Shown here in pieces: positions 13,350 through 25,565 of a DNA stretch of 64,000 bases; the first letter of the stretch is position 1, and every line of letters begins with the position of its first letter. The position numbers and the translations under genes are program-made. Under the pieces are notes generated by a model that had not been told where the DNA came from, did not search any database, and worked only from the letters and a program-made list of their open reading frames with translations. This stretch comes from Liolophura sinensis. Taxonomy: Eukaryota; Mollusca; Polyplacophora; Chitonida; Chitonidae. The DNA lies in the NCBI RefSeq assembly GCF_032854445.1, contig NC_088302.1, forward strand, positions 20,765,338 through 20,829,337. Reading direction: 5' to 3'.

Positions 13350-14460
13350 GAATTACACCTCACTCTGAGGTACAGATGAGGTTATATAGTGATGTATACT
13401 CCGTGTACACCTCAGTGTGAGGCATAGATAGGGTGTACCGTATAGAGACATATGCAAATACCTCAGCCATACCTCAAGAACATTTTTAATATGAGATAAT
13501 GTACCTCAAACACAGGCTGTTACCTATCAAAGAAAATAAACACTAAGAAGGTATACCTCAGATACACCTCAAAGCTAAAAAATGAATGATGAGACTTGGG
13601 AAGTTTTAAAATAAGAAATCAGTTTTAGACATTTTACTTCGAAGAAATTGCTGACTACAAAATTACAAATGTTTGTGCATGTTAAAAAAATGTTTACTAA
13701 GTAAATACAAGCCTTTGCCTCACCCTATACTGAATTCCCTTTTTTGTTTTGGCAAATACTGACCAATCAGAGAGCATGAATACACTTTCCCCTTCGATTA
13801 TTCCAAGATGGCTTTCCCTAACAATGTCTAGGCTGTGTGAAAACAAATCCATTTATGCATTCAAGTTGACTGGTGCTTTTTGGTGCAGAGTTTGTAACAT
13901 GTGTGGGCATATGAAAAGTTTTAAATTACAAGGAGTAGCAATAAAGTTTGATCAAGTACGTAGAAAGCCTTATGTAAAGGCATATCACTGTTGTTGTTGT
14001 AAACCAGCTGCGATTTACAGACTGGCCTCTACACAAAGAATTGCACTCACAAACTTACATCTTGATCTATAATTTATACAGCCAATATCCAAGCGTTCCG
14101 AGGTTGTTTTCTATCAAAATAAAGGTGAAAACTGTGTGTTAGTGCTGAGTTACCTTCAGGTTTATCCACCTTGCCTATAAGCGTATGTTTATACACAGTT
14201 ATAACCCGGGTACACCTCACACATTCAGTTTTTTACCTACCCTTTCCAGTATACACCTTCATTGGGGTGTCCTTTAGGTGCACTTTAAGTGTGCTTGAGG
14301 TATTAATTTGCATAATTGGTAGCACCTCAGATACACCTTCAGGATACCTCACATACACCTCAGATCAGATATGTTACACCTAAACGGTACACCTCTGATG
14401 TGTAAACGTCAAGCATGTATACCTCCAGTATACCGTATCAGGGTAAGGGTATATTTGCAG
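13350..14460. mobile_element. Possible transposon with ACCTCA/TGAGGT subterminal motifs
   Basis: The hexamer ACCTCA or its complement recurs densely in two blocks, 13355-13575 and 14205-14425, often within TACACCTCAGATACACCT-like strings. The blocks flank an ATG-to-stop segment (about 13776-14072) whose product has CxxCxxCGH and a later HCCCCKP cluster, a metal-binding pattern. Subterminal motif arrays around an ORF are typical of some DNA transposons. I see no clean terminal inverted repeats or target duplication, so the family is unknown. Confidence 0.35.
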
Positions 14461-14618
14461 TGGGTCTTTGGAAAAGCCAAAGACTGTATCTTATCAGGCA
14501 AGAAGAGGTGTTAATTAACATGTCAAGCCCTTGAAAATTATTTTTATACACAGTTTATCAGAGTAATCTGTAGAATAATGAAAACAGTGTATTGTTACCC
14601 CACATTGTCTATAATTCA

Positions 14619-15060
14619 TTAGGCAAAGTAATGCATTGCATGGCTTTGCCTATTTAATATTACCATGGCGGTCAATTTATGGGTGGAGAAAATCGGGGCT
14701 CTGGAGGTAAACCATCGATCTTTGGCAGGCTGCTGACGACATTTCCCGAGTATGACGTTATGTTTCAATGTTAACAATGTTTTAGACATATGACGACGAA
14801 GAGTCATTAGGTGTGTGCACATATAATATGCCCCCTTGTAGCAGGGCGAGCCCATGCCGCCAAAGGGCTGCGGCCACTGAAGTATCGCGCCGAAGACAGA
14901 AGACATGCCACATTATACTGACACCGGGCCAACCAGTCCTGTTTCATGGCTCTCAGTACTGTGCTCCAAAGAAGGTAGCAACAAGTACCATATTTAAGGT
15001 CTTTGGTATGACTCGTTCCCAGGTCTCCCGATTTCGAGGCTGACCTGGGCAATTGGATGG
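14619..15060 (-). mobile_element. Repeat of the CATATGACGACGAAG / CCGGGCCAACCAGTC family
   Basis: Holds segments also present, in the same order but opposite orientation, at 58.31-58.51 kb, including GGTCATACCAAAGAC-like, TGGCCCGGTGTCAGTATAATG-like and GTCTTCGG...ACTTCAGTGGC elements. Part is shared with 16.69-16.74 and 50.43-50.53 kb. Probably a tRNA-related SINE. A 9-bp-arm hairpin (TAGGCAAAG/CTTTGCCTA) lies at its left edge. Confidence 0.5.
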
Positions 15061-15415
15061 AGAGTGTTGGAGATATATACAGATGGATGGGTTGTGACAC
15101 ACTTATGATGGGCATGGATGGATTGTGATGGGCATAAGGTCTTCGGGTAATGTGGTGGAACAGTTCACACTACGGCCGCATTTCTCTTGGACTGCTTGGT
15201 ATTCTATGTGTAAAGTCTATAACTAACCAGTTACTATGCACACGCACTTGTGAAGCTCAATCATATCACTCAAAGCTGCTGTTCTACATATTTATACACA
15301 TCACAGTACTGAGTGGCGTTGCTTAGATAACATATAACTGTTACACATAACACTTTCAAAACGTACGACTACCCCTTGAATCTCGAACTTTAAGTTTTAA
15401 TGCAGCAGTTTGGTT
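15061..15415. other. No gene recognised
   Basis: Contains GATGG-rich simple sequence (15080-15135), then unremarkable AT-rich DNA up to the breakpoint of the UGT fragment. Confidence 0.4.
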
Positions 15416-15673
15416 TTAAGAGTTTTCCAGGCCCGTGGGTTTGTAAATTATTGCTTTTGTCTTGTTATCACCTGGACACAGGGCATGAAAGCCTTGCAGT
15501 TGATAGACCGTCACATCGTGGCCCTTCAGGATCAGGTCATCGGTCATGCTGAGCAAAGCTCGGCAGACGCTGTACTGTGGATTTGGTATCATCAGTATCT
15601 TCTCACAGTGCATCTGCCCGACATGATGTCCAAGCAGACACAGAGAGAACGAGAGAAGAATATTTCTGTACAT
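15416..15673 (-). pseudogene. 5' fragment of a UDP-glycosyltransferase gene
   Basis: From the ATG at 15673 the reading frame matches the first 82 or so residues of the two intact UGTs, with only about three replacements. It covers the signal peptide, the ILMIPNPQYSVC segment and the GHDVTVYQLQ strand. At about 15426 homology ends abruptly. The frame then runs into unrelated sequence and stops after three codons. The retained piece has no frameshift, and homology continues upstream through the 5' splice-acceptor region to about 15745. Without the rest of the acceptor domain and the whole sugar-donor domain it cannot encode an active enzyme. It is therefore a recent truncated duplicate. No donor GT lies at the break, so an unspotted second exon is unlikely. 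Confidence 0.85.
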
Positions 15674-15774
15674 CACAGGGCAATAACCTAAACAGATAAA
15701 AAAACAGAATTTTACGGGCCTCATTTTGAAGTCTTTTTTTTTTTGGTAGAATTCCCTCGTATAGGTTTTGTAAA

Positions 15775-15796
15775 ACCTTTAATTGCAATTAAAGGT
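15775..15796. repeat. Perfect 22-bp palindrome
   Basis: ACCTTTAATTG followed directly by its exact reverse complement. Imperfect pairing extends outward through TTTTGTA/TACAAAA. It sits just beyond the upstream end of homology of the UGT fragment. Confidence 0.8.
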
Positions 15797-16639
15797 ATAC
15801 AAAATCGTCCATGATTGGCTCTTGTGAGACCCAGAAGCGAGTCCATATTGATCTGAGACTTATTTTTGTGACTTCATTCAAACGTGACAAAAAGGTTTTC
15901 AAATCTTAACCCAGGAAATCCTAGAAAGACTCTCGTCTTCTAAACTCGCCTCCGAACTACAGCCAGAATAAGCTGAATCAGCATGTCAAGAGTCACGCAA
16001 GTTCACGCAGGTTTGGGCGACACTGGGTGAATGCTCTCGCAAACTAAAGCGGATAAAAGGCGTTATTTCAAGGTAGTTGCTAGACTGAATATGTACACTG
16101 CGTAGCTAAAAGGCGTAATAGCCGCTAAGTTAAAATCACGTGGCGGCTATCACGTTTGCGAGGGTCCATACGTGAACGGTTTATTTAATACCGTCGTGAA
16201 GAAAAATTATGTGTAAATCTGTCGCACATAGAGATTGTAGGTACAATCAATTGGACAACTCAACAATTATTTACAACTGACTGTAAAAATAAGTTACACC
16301 GCTGACTCAGAGTAACTGTAACTGCTCGGATTTTACACGTACATAATGGCGGCCTGAGCAAATGGAATATGTACCAGTCATTTGCCCCAAATGCACGCCG
16401 CTTTACAGCGTTCCAAGCGATACTGTATTTGGACATTTCAAATATTTTTCCATCTTACTATGTAAGATATTTTGACGGTTATTGTATGATAACTGCACCC
16501 ACTAAATATTCAGTCCCAGATTGACATGCAGTGATAATCATTTCCCAGTCCAGTTTGCCATTGCTTGAACCAGGCTAAAAAAGAACATTTATGCATTTGA
16601 ACTAGATTGTTATTGCAGATCTTTAAATTGTGCAAACCA
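15797..16639. other. No gene recognised
   Basis: Mixed-composition DNA. Short G/C-richer stretches near 15.95-16.2 kb have no exon-like frame. Confidence 0.4.
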
Positions 16640-16760
16640 TTCTGAATTGCATTCAAAAATAACGTCCTACTCAACAATATGTCAGTCATATGACGACGAA
16701 GGAGTGCTTCGAGCATACGTAATGTGCTTCCTTGTTGCACTCTGGATTTCCACCGCTCGT
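16640..16760 (-). mobile_element. Fragment of the CATATGACGACGAAG repeat family
   Basis: Shares CATATGACGACGAAG and the following TAATGTGCTTCCTTGTTGCA-like segment with the copy at 14.79-14.84 kb. Confidence 0.4.
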
Positions 16761-16873
16761 TTATTTAGAGCTGCTTCACTTAAACAACTTACCGAAGGCA
16801 AGTAAATATCTGAAGGGAAAAATGTATGAATAACACAGGAATACTTCTGCTATCTCGATGGCGACTTAATTTC

Positions 16874-17025
16874 CTCCGCCGTATGTGGGAATGTCTGACA
16901 GCAACATATACACAGTCTTGGGTTTCCCCCGGCCTCTGCCCGGTTTTCTCCCACCATAATGCAGGCCGTCGTCGTAAAAGTGAAAAATTCTACAGTACGG
17001 CGTAAAACACCAAGCAAATAATTAA
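16874..17025 (+). mobile_element. 3' half of a SINE
   Basis: Reads GGGTTTCCCCCGGCC...GTTTTCTCCCACCATAATGC...GGCGTAAAACACC into an A-rich tail (AAGCAAATAATTAAG). The tRNA-like head is absent. Confidence 0.75.
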
Positions 17026-17535
17026 GTAATTAATTTCCTCCGTGAAAACATTTTAGTAATTAACTTCTCCATCTTTTCGCCAGTCGACGAAAAAGAGAAT
17101 AAAAAAACTAAAACTGCTGAAGCGGGGAAAATGAACTTAGTAGCCAATGAAAGCTATTATTTCATATATCAGCCCTTTGATTGGTTGGTTACGTCGGGGC
17201 AAATTATTTTCCCCAGCGTTAACAGAATTGTTTCTTTATTCTCTCTTTTTTTTCGATGGCTAAAAAAAAATAACAATTATAAAACTATGCCCCTTCCGCG
17301 GTTCCGTACTAATATCTTTGCCTGTGTGAAGTTGAGTAATGTTGCTTATTATGTATCACCAATTCGATAATTTGCATGGAGGCTGCTGTTGTTAGGGTAT
17401 CTGAAAAAAATATAGGTACCGATGTACAAAGTGATGCACAACTGTATGCAAGTAATACTCCATAAAGGCCTCTGTACATTTATCGCTAGCAGATCCTGAT
17501 ATTCTTCACTATTTACTTCACTATACTCTTCACTG
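17026..17535. other. No gene recognised
   Basis: AT-rich. Frames on both strands end at the edge of the following minisatellite. Confidence 0.4.
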
Positions 17536-17817
17536 CATGCCAGTGACACCTTTCACAGTGTGCCTTTGAGTACGACTTATTGTCGCCTGCATGCCAGTGA
17601 CACCTTTCACAGTGTGCCTTTGAGTACGACTTATTGTCACCTGCATGCCAGTGATATCTCTTACAGTGTGCCTTTGAGTACGACTTATTGTCACCTGCAT
17701 GCCAGTGACACCTTTCACAGTGTGCCTTTGAGTACGACTTATTGTCACCTGCATGCCAGTGATATCTCTTACAGTGTGCCTTTGAGTACGACTTATTGTC
17801 ACCTGCATGCCTATTTT
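17536..17817. repeat. 54-bp minisatellite, 5 copies plus a partial
   Basis: CATGCCAGTGA recurs at 17536, 17590, 17644, 17698, 17752 and partly at 17806. Two versions of the next segment exist (CACCTTTCACAG and TATCTCTTACAG), in the order 1,1,2,1,2, so part of the array is a 108-bp higher-order unit. Since 54 is divisible by three, frames stay open on both strands as 18-residue repeats. I regard these as non-coding because there is no signal, start context or splice evidence. Confidence 0.95.
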
Positions 17818-18424
17818 ATAGGCCTATTATAAAAACATTGAGAGAAAAAAATGTACATTCAAATATTTTGACAAAAATCCAGACAGCTGCCCAGGTCAGT
17901 ATGGGATGAAAAGTAGCCTATGTGTATTAAGTGCCTAGGGTTGCAGGAACTTTAAATAATAACGAGCGCACACTGATTTCAAATGACTTAGGAAAATGCG
18001 AAAAAAAATGTGCTCAGACAATAACGAACGTCATAATTAGCTCATTGAATCAGCTGTGCAAAGTATTATCCCATGATCTATCGCATGTTGCTTCAGTAAG
18101 CAAGGCATATCATTATGAAATAATGCTGCCATTAAAAAGAAAAAATAACACTTAAAAAAACCGCCCCCAGTTTTTGTTAATATGCAACGGTCTAGGTTGT
18201 TTAGTTGTGATTTTGGACCACACCATGCCAGTAGAATGGATGGATGATAAATCATCCAATCAGAGCAAGGCGCGTGACAGTTATTGACCAATTATTGCAC
18301 ATTTCCCGCCAGCGCCTCTCTGTGTCAGTTCGAGCTCTAAATTTGAACAAACAGTTCTGCAAAGACGAAGGAATGATAACTTTAAGTCAGCCTAATATAA
18401 AACTGTAAGAAGCGAACGCTTTAC
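17818..18424. other. No gene recognised
   Basis: AT-rich at first. 18230-18400 has CCAATCAGAGC and TTTCCCGCC (E2F-like), then TATAAAA at about 18395. These could be plus-strand promoter elements, but no downstream plus-strand exon is evident. Confidence 0.35.
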
Positions 18425-18580
18425 TTCCTGGAGAAACTTGTAGATCCAGATGAAGCTTAAATGGAAGGTGCTTCCTGAGATGGTAACGTCGCCGGGAATC
18501 TGATGACCCTGTGGAGCCGCTTTCGGCAGACTAACTTCTTCAACTCTGGTCACCTTCTGTGTCTGGGTGATGGTGGGCAT
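18425..18580 (-). CDS. Candidate first coding exon, unidentified protein
   Basis: From the ATG at 18580 on the minus strand a 52-codon frame runs MPTITQTQKVTRVEEVSLPK... to ...FHLSFIWIYKFLQE. It ends exactly at a GTAAAG donor (18424-18419) in phase 0. The segment is richer in G/C than its surroundings, and codon choice looks protein-like. The end of the peptide (FHLSF..IYKFLQE) loosely resembles the entry into the first helix of MARVEL-type four-helix membrane proteins (MAL/CMTM), but this is a weak impression. I could not find the next exon at lower coordinates. It may also be a chance frame. Confidence 0.3.
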
Positions 18581-20652
18581 GGAGCCAGGCACGTTGGCAC
18601 AAGTCACACAGACATCCGAAGACAGGGTAAAAAACCGTTGAGTGTAAAACACTGCTCAAAGAGCGACTTTGTTCTTCAGGCGGCCTTTAGTTGTATTCAA
18701 CTCCTAAGGCTGGATTCATTCCGGTGGCCAGTTACGGACTAGTTATTATCCCCTGTATTCCATTCCATTATTGAGCGTGGCTCAGAACAGTGTAGTGGCG
18801 CGGAGACAGCGGATTGTGTGCCGCCGACGAGTCCTGCATCACGGGAGATGTCTGTCATTATCGAGCACAAGTTCTTCACTCCCATCGTTTGCTTGTAATA
18901 TCAGCAATCCGCCGCCTTTGGAGGTGTTACAACTTTGAAAACGTTGAAAAAAACGCATCATTGCCCATGTTGCGCTTGTCCAGATATAGTAGATGTTTGT
19001 TGTTTGATGCCACCTCTTGGCTATCTCATAGATGGGATAAGTGGCTATTGGCCACATGATGTCGGTAACGGTAATTAATTCACCTTTAAACCAGACTGCT
19101 TGACCAATTATATGTAAATTCATTTAGCATTTGTCCCCAGGAAATGTGAGCCGTAAAATTTTGAAGAAAATAGACGTTCTGACAGCACAACCCAGTCCCC
19201 CTCACCTCCTATTTTATTAGCGAAATGGAACCGTCCCAGCGTCCATGACGAGGAAGGAACTGTTTATAGATTGTCAATTTGGGCACTCTTTGCTCACCAT
19301 TCTTTTAGTGTTAAAGTTTTTTTGAGGTATTTTAGAATGTGAAACTGCACAGTAAGCACCTTAACTCACATCCAAGCCCCCAGTTATTCTTGCTGGAAGG
19401 ACAGGAAGCCTCCAGTATGTAAGGGTACCACTGTCGGAGTGTAAAGATGAGAAACAACTGGCTTGTTCAACTCTCAGATCAGCGATAGGCCTTACGCAAG
19501 ATCAAACAAGGAAACACGAATACGCTTGAATAAGTTCAGTACATATATTTTAGCAAAATGGACAAACAATACAACTGACCATAATATACAAAACAATACA
19601 AACATTTACAAATATATATACCGTATCTTAGAGCGTCCAAATCTGGATAGAGTACTCCGGCTTTCAAAGGCGAGTCAGTCCACGTAAATCTAGAATCTAG
19701 AATAGAATCCACAGTTAAGATGAATTCATCAATCTACTGATGACAGTCCGATAGGTGGCTTATTCCGCAACTGCATGTGAATGTGTAGCTTCTTCAGGGC
19801 GGACGGGTTGGCAATAGCGTCCGCATTGCCGAGCCGTCAATGTATATTTCCTCGGAACTATACACAGAGTCACTTTCAAGGTAAAGTGAGATAAAATGTA
19901 CGTAATGGCACCAAGAGACAATACGCTATAAAAGCTCCAATATAACGTCTCAAAAAAATAGCAAGTGCCAAGCTCAAAAAGTGCTCTGCACAGAAAATGG
20001 AGTACAAATAACAATGCTGAATGTCGTGAAAGCCTATATCTCAAAACCCGGCAAAATCCTTCTCAGTGAATGACAGTAAATATGATTGCTCTCAAATGGA
20101 CTTGAGTAAATAATTGCTCACAAGTGGACTTGAGTGAATGACTGCGAGCTTCACAACTCCGCGGCTCATATTTATAAACTAATGAAAACAAAATTTCGGA
20201 TGGTTTGATGGTTACATATTTAGAACAAAAATACATATTTCCAGGATGTATACTCTATTTACAATGACGCTAAACTCATAAATACCGAAACCTCGAGAAT
20301 GCTCGACTGAATTACAGCTCAGGCTATAACGTACACAGCAGGAATAATGTAGATCAGGCACTGACAAATAAAAAAATAAAAAATACAATACAATGTTCAC
20401 AGACGGGGTTCGTAGCAGCACATATTTCTTAAAATTTAAACTTCCTCATTGGGTAACGATAGAATGCTTATCTCCATTTAAGACTTAACATAGTCAAGCA
20501 CCATCGTCTGACCATATACATGTTGGACATGCATGACATATAATACGATAATCAGAGAACACTTGTCTCTCTACAATATGTCTGTTGCATAGTTATGAAT
20601 AAACTAAAATGATATATGGTGATTAAGGTTTAACATCGCCGTAGGGGTATTG
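18581..20652. other. No gene recognised
   Basis: Includes a G/C-richer patch at 18.77-18.93 kb and AT-rich DNA with short frames at 19.46-20.42 kb. 20070-20150 has a small direct repeat (TGGACTTGAGT). No motif or splice-bounded exon is recognised. Confidence 0.35.
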
Positions 20653-20760
20653 GTTGTGTAACCCATACCGGTGAACCTTGTTTCTGACCGAGTCAAATTC
20701 CGCATTCTCGGGGATTTGACGAGGTACGAAACAAGGTTCAGCGGTATCCGGTTACACAAC
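20653..20760. repeat. Long imperfect hairpin
   Basis: Arms 20653-20684 and 20728-20760 (GTTGTGTAACC...AACCTTGTTTC and its complement) pair over about 32 bases with few mismatches. The inner sequence adds a second stem (GTCAAAT/ATTTGAC). The shape fits a foldback/MITE remnant or a pre-miRNA-like stem. Confidence 0.8.
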
Positions 20761-21499
20761 AAACACCAAGACAAAGGTGATGAAATCCATTCTACACCAA
20801 AAAATTAAGGCAATGTGCACAAGAACTGTCCTATTTCATACCTTCGTTTTCTTTTACTTCTTCAGTAAAGGTCATGCATTTAGACTAATCAACGATAAGC
20901 TTAACCCATTGCAGTTGACCTGGATACGCCAAAGCTGCGTATGTGTGACCTCATATCTTATTGTTGCGTGACGTAGGAATGTAAAACTTTACGGCAAGTT
21001 TATCTGATTGTGAGAATTCTGTTGGCCTCAGAAAGCTACCCCAGTCTCAGATTGGAATGTCATAAAACAAATGTATTTTTTTCTACGTCATAGTTTATTG
21101 GTGTAAAACATCAAAAATGTAAAAATAAAAGCGATATCTATATACTGTGCGAAATAATAAACACTTTTATTACTGTAGGAAATTTCTATAGTTCACTTGT
21201 ATATAAACCAAACAAGCAAATGTAACAAACTCAAATGCTTTTATTTGTAGAAATAAACAGCATGGAATGATATTAATTGGGGAGCAAAACATACCAGCCC
21301 GCAACTAACAATGGGGTAGAACAGATGTCCTTTACTTTTTAAACAATTTGCGTTTCAGAGCAACCTTGACATGAAATGTTGTTGTGGCCAACCACCTTCA
21401 GTAATTACCAGTGCGGGAAGTCATCGGAACAGGAGCAGGGTTCAAACCTACCAAGAGACGTCCGGTTTTTAAATTTAAAGCATAGTCACCTGCCCTACA
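20761..21499. other. No gene; contains a short dispersed repeat
   Basis: 21000-21045 (TTATCTGATTGTGAGAATTC and GGCCTCAGAAAGCTA) recurs at about 25235 and 33355 in the tandem units. A B-box-like GGGTTCAAACC at about 21438 could be the eroded head of the SINE that follows. Confidence 0.4.
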
Positions 21500-21645
21500 G
21501 AGAAGATACATGCCTTTATAACTTCACGGCTTCATTACCAAACCGGTCTGCTAGAGGCTTGCGGAGGGTTGTGGTTTCCCCGGACCCTGTCCACTTTGCT
21601 CACACCACAATGCTATAAATGAAACACCAATCAAATAAATGTATG
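21500..21645 (+). mobile_element. Diverged SINE 3' part
   Basis: GGTTGTGGTTTCCCCGGACC...CACCACAATGCTAT, then AACACCAATCAAATAAATG as the tail. Confidence 0.6.
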
Positions 21646-22209
21646 AATAAATTATTAACAAACTAGGGATGGGTTTCGAATACCCCTATAATGAAATGCA
21701 ACATTTCATTGTACAACAATAAATAGCTAGTAAAATTGTACAGAATTCTAATGAAAACACAGAAAGTCGCCAAGTACAAGAAAAACTACGCACAAAAAAT
21801 ACTTCTGTCGATATCTAACACAACAACTTGTATTGTTTCATTTAACACAGAAATGTGTTAAATCCATGTGAAGTACACATGTCCGTGTTTAGACAATAAT
21901 AAAACACAAACAAGTCCTTGTATTAACTTAACACAAGATACAGTTCTTCAAATATGACATAAGATTTTTGCATACAACTTCTCAGTGTGTTTCTCAGTAA
22001 TCAGCAGAAGACGGATCATTATGAAATCTCACACGTTAAGAGTTTGTGATCAGCAGCGTGATGATCGTTACGTGATCATTTGCCATCTATCAAACTGTTG
22101 TCACTATGGTTTTACTCTCTATGCTGTCCAGCATTCGTGTTACTCCCATAAAAGAGCGTTAGGCATATGGAGCTGACGCTATAGGCTTGGGACACTCCCA
22201 TTAATTCTG

Positions 22210-22330
22210 CTGCGCATGACCACGGAATAAATGACCACAGTGTGCAAGACCAAGGAATACATTTACATGGTCACAGGCAGAGGGCGAGACCACGGAGCAC
22301 ATGGCCACAAAGTACCAACCCACAAGGATG
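22210..22330. repeat. 15-bp minisatellite, unit A copy
   Basis: Imperfect GACCACRGARYRCAT-type 15-mers. Equivalent arrays are at 30964-31095 (B) and 40503-40625 (C). The three differ in unit number and sequence, so they have drifted since duplication. Confidence 0.6.
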
Positions 22331-23396
22331 AGTACAGGATATCCACGTTTTAGCGAACACAATCGAGTTCTCTGTACAGCTATACAATGAATCGAATGTT
22401 GCTGCGTTATTATTACCTTTCCTCCATGCGTTAATAGACGTAGTAATATTGTATGCGTGAGCCGGTGACAGTGTTGTGCTGTTCAGTTCGAGCATGACGA
22501 AGAGGAATCGACACAGAGATACTTTGATCGCAGGAAAATTTGTTTTCACAATATTGTGTTCGACTGGACGGGCAACAGTCCGTATGGTATTGTCCAGTCA
22601 TCACAAAATAGAGCTCTGGATATGTGAATCAACTGTTTTCGGTGAGCTTTCTCGCGCCCATTTTTATTCTTTCCTTTAAGACCAGCATTCATGCATCCAT
22701 TCTTTCAAAACAAGCAAACCCTTTGATGTTCGTAGTTTTCCTACAAATAAAGAATGCCTGATCATTACAATTGGCTGCCTTCAATTGCCAGATAATTTCT
22801 TCAGACGTGTTTGTCTCGAGAGTAAAGAACGGATGTGTACCGGAATGCTTCTCACGAGCTATGTACTGGGGTTTATAAGAGGAGAAGCCATGCAATCCTA
22901 AACAGCACCATATTTGGACACAGAAAGATAAGGAATATCACACTTGAATGGTCCGAAATGGCCCGTGGCAAAACAGCACACCATGATGTGAAAACGTATA
23001 AGATCTTCTAAATAATAGAGTACAAGCTCGAGGCCTACATATACACAAACCTGATGTGAATGGACTGGGCTTTTGCCCCTTAATAGTGCATCAGTACTAA
23101 AAACTGTTACATAATGATAAATTAAGATTGTTTTTGTGTAGCAATCGCCTACATTTATAGCCCTCACTCAAACAGTTTGCCGGAAATTTTCTAGATGGGA
23201 TCGACCATCCTAGCCAGAGAAGCGAATGTCCAGGAGCCACCAAGGCCCTGGAACCTCCGAGGCCCCACATGTAATAGATGGCTACAGACGCGACGTGGCC
23301 CCTTGTCAGCGAGAAAATTGCGCATTATTTGAGCTCTATGTAAGGCTCGCCAGAAGGCGACAGACCGTTGTGTGGTTTTATGGTGCATCAGAGTGG

Positions 23397-23411
23397 AGGG
23401 GGGGGGGGGGG
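23397..23411. repeat. Poly-G tract
   Basis: About 15 consecutive G residues in unit A, absent from the matching position of unit B. Length is likely to be variable. Confidence 0.85.
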
Positions 23412-25565
23412 CATTGTGGATGCGAGGGGATATATAGTAGCCGAACTCTGCTACCTGTACATCTACCCCAGTCCAGTATTGACGAGGATCGAAGGGCCGC
23501 CTTGGTCCCGGAAATTGTAGTTAATGAACTAATATTTCTAGTAGCTGGACACGTGTTTTAGGCGATTTCTCAGCAGTGATCAAAATTATAACAACAAGCC
23601 GGAATAAATTAAATACTAATCAGTGCTTGTTGTAGTACAAGTTCAAGTATCTGTGCTCCGTGTGTGTATTATAAACGTATATTGCATTTAATTCCAAGCC
23701 AAGAGCCCTAGAAGCCTGTATCTGATATCATCCAAGACTCGCAGTGTAGTTTGTATCAAGGGAAACACATGCTCGCTTCCGTCAGTAGTGTAATTTGTCT
23801 TGGTGCACATTAATCTGTTCTTTTTTATCCTTAGCCGAAGTTCACTCTTTGTGTTTTGTTGAATGGTTTTTCAGATTTGAGTATAAACGAACAACCACCA
23901 TGTCGGTATATTTGCTATTGCACATCGGCACACATCAGATATGAAGCATTTTCTAACTGCTTTCAAAGAGATTTTCTAAGAGACCATCTAGATGTATACG
24001 CATTAAAACAAATGAAAAAATTATATTAAAATATTGCGCTTAAGCTAATAAACTATCCCAGGTTATAGGCGAGGGTCCAGAGTTCGCCCAGTCACCTTAT
24101 GGCCCAGAGTTCGCGAAGTCCTCGGCTGGCCAGGATTTCAGATATCCGGAGAGCGATTTTGAAGATATCTCTTATGAAATGACAAGCTAGCTAGAATCCG
24201 GGTTGAACCGTGGCATGGTAACCTCCTAATTTTGTTCTTAATACAACATGTACTTTTTAAAATATAGGCTACATTTTTCTTTGTTTTCATTTTTTATTTT
24301 ATTTTTGTTCACCCAAAAAGGCAACCTCCGCCCCATCCTGGTGACGTTCCTGTCTATTCACACATCAATACATATAAAATTGTATTAAAATTTAGTCCTG
24401 CTTTCAAACCTGCTTTTTCAATGTGAAAAGTTGACCTTGATTTTAAGAAGGTGTCAAATTATAGGTCATTCAGGCAGTCATGTGGAACATAGGTTACTAT
24501 TAAAAACACAGGGTACATAAGTCGCCAGTGAGAGTTTTCAGAAAGTTTTAGCATCTCTTACACAAAAGAACGTCAACATAAAATAAACTGAATGAATTTT
24601 GGAGACTCGATCCCGGAGTAAAACCAGAGCATCGGTAACAAGGAAATAATTGGCAAATGGTGAAAATCTGGTGAAATACCGTCTCTTGTCAATTTACCTT
24701 ATAACTTGGGATTTATTCATGCAAAAGTTTAATAGTAGCAAATTACACGCCCCCCACCGCACCAAGACTTAAAAAGATGTATATAAATAAATTACATCCA
24801 GTTAATTACAATCTGTTAGACGTGGCTAGTCTAGAAGTACTCCAGATTGTTCTATCACACTTAATACACGAACATATTAAACATTTAATATGTACGAACC
24901 CATACGAATACAGTTTTCCAACAAATTTCCCTTAATCGCAAAAGGCAGGAATGAACAATAAAGTGTACAATTTGGCCCAATTACTTAAAGCGGAAAAAAT
25001 TCTTCGCTGAAGTATTGCAACCTTAAGGCACATGTATGATTTCTGATGGCTAGAAATTATGGCTAAAGACTGTCTAGTCTTTGTTATTCGAAGAATTTAA
25101 ACTATCGTTTGGGGCGCTACATCCCATGTTGGCTTGTTTATTTATTAGCTTTTATTTTTTTTTTGTCTGCCACTGACATCTTGCCAGTACAGCTGCAATA
25201 ACTGCCTACTTTGACGTCACCCAAAATCGATCTAATTGTGAGAATTCCGTTGGCCTCAGAAAGCTATTTTGATAACTGTTTGATGGGTATGAAAATATTC
25301 TGCTGGTACAAAAATATAGGTTTTAGCACCAAAAGTAATATTTTATGATATTTACTGGCCTCTAAAAATTGCACTTTTCGGACGAAATGTTTGATCATTT
25401 ACCCTATGTTCCGATGCCTCTATGTATTTTTCAATTTAGTCGAGTTACGCTCAACGTTGTATATAGTAGGAACATTCGGAGAAAAATATGACATACTCTA
25501 ATTTTTGGTTTCTAGATAAAGTCTACTAGTCGCTTGATCAGTCCAGCTCCGGTTTGCTTAGATTT

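Noticed and set aside
19460-20420. LTR retrotransposon end
   Set aside because: I could not find a paired LTR, primer-binding site or pol frame.
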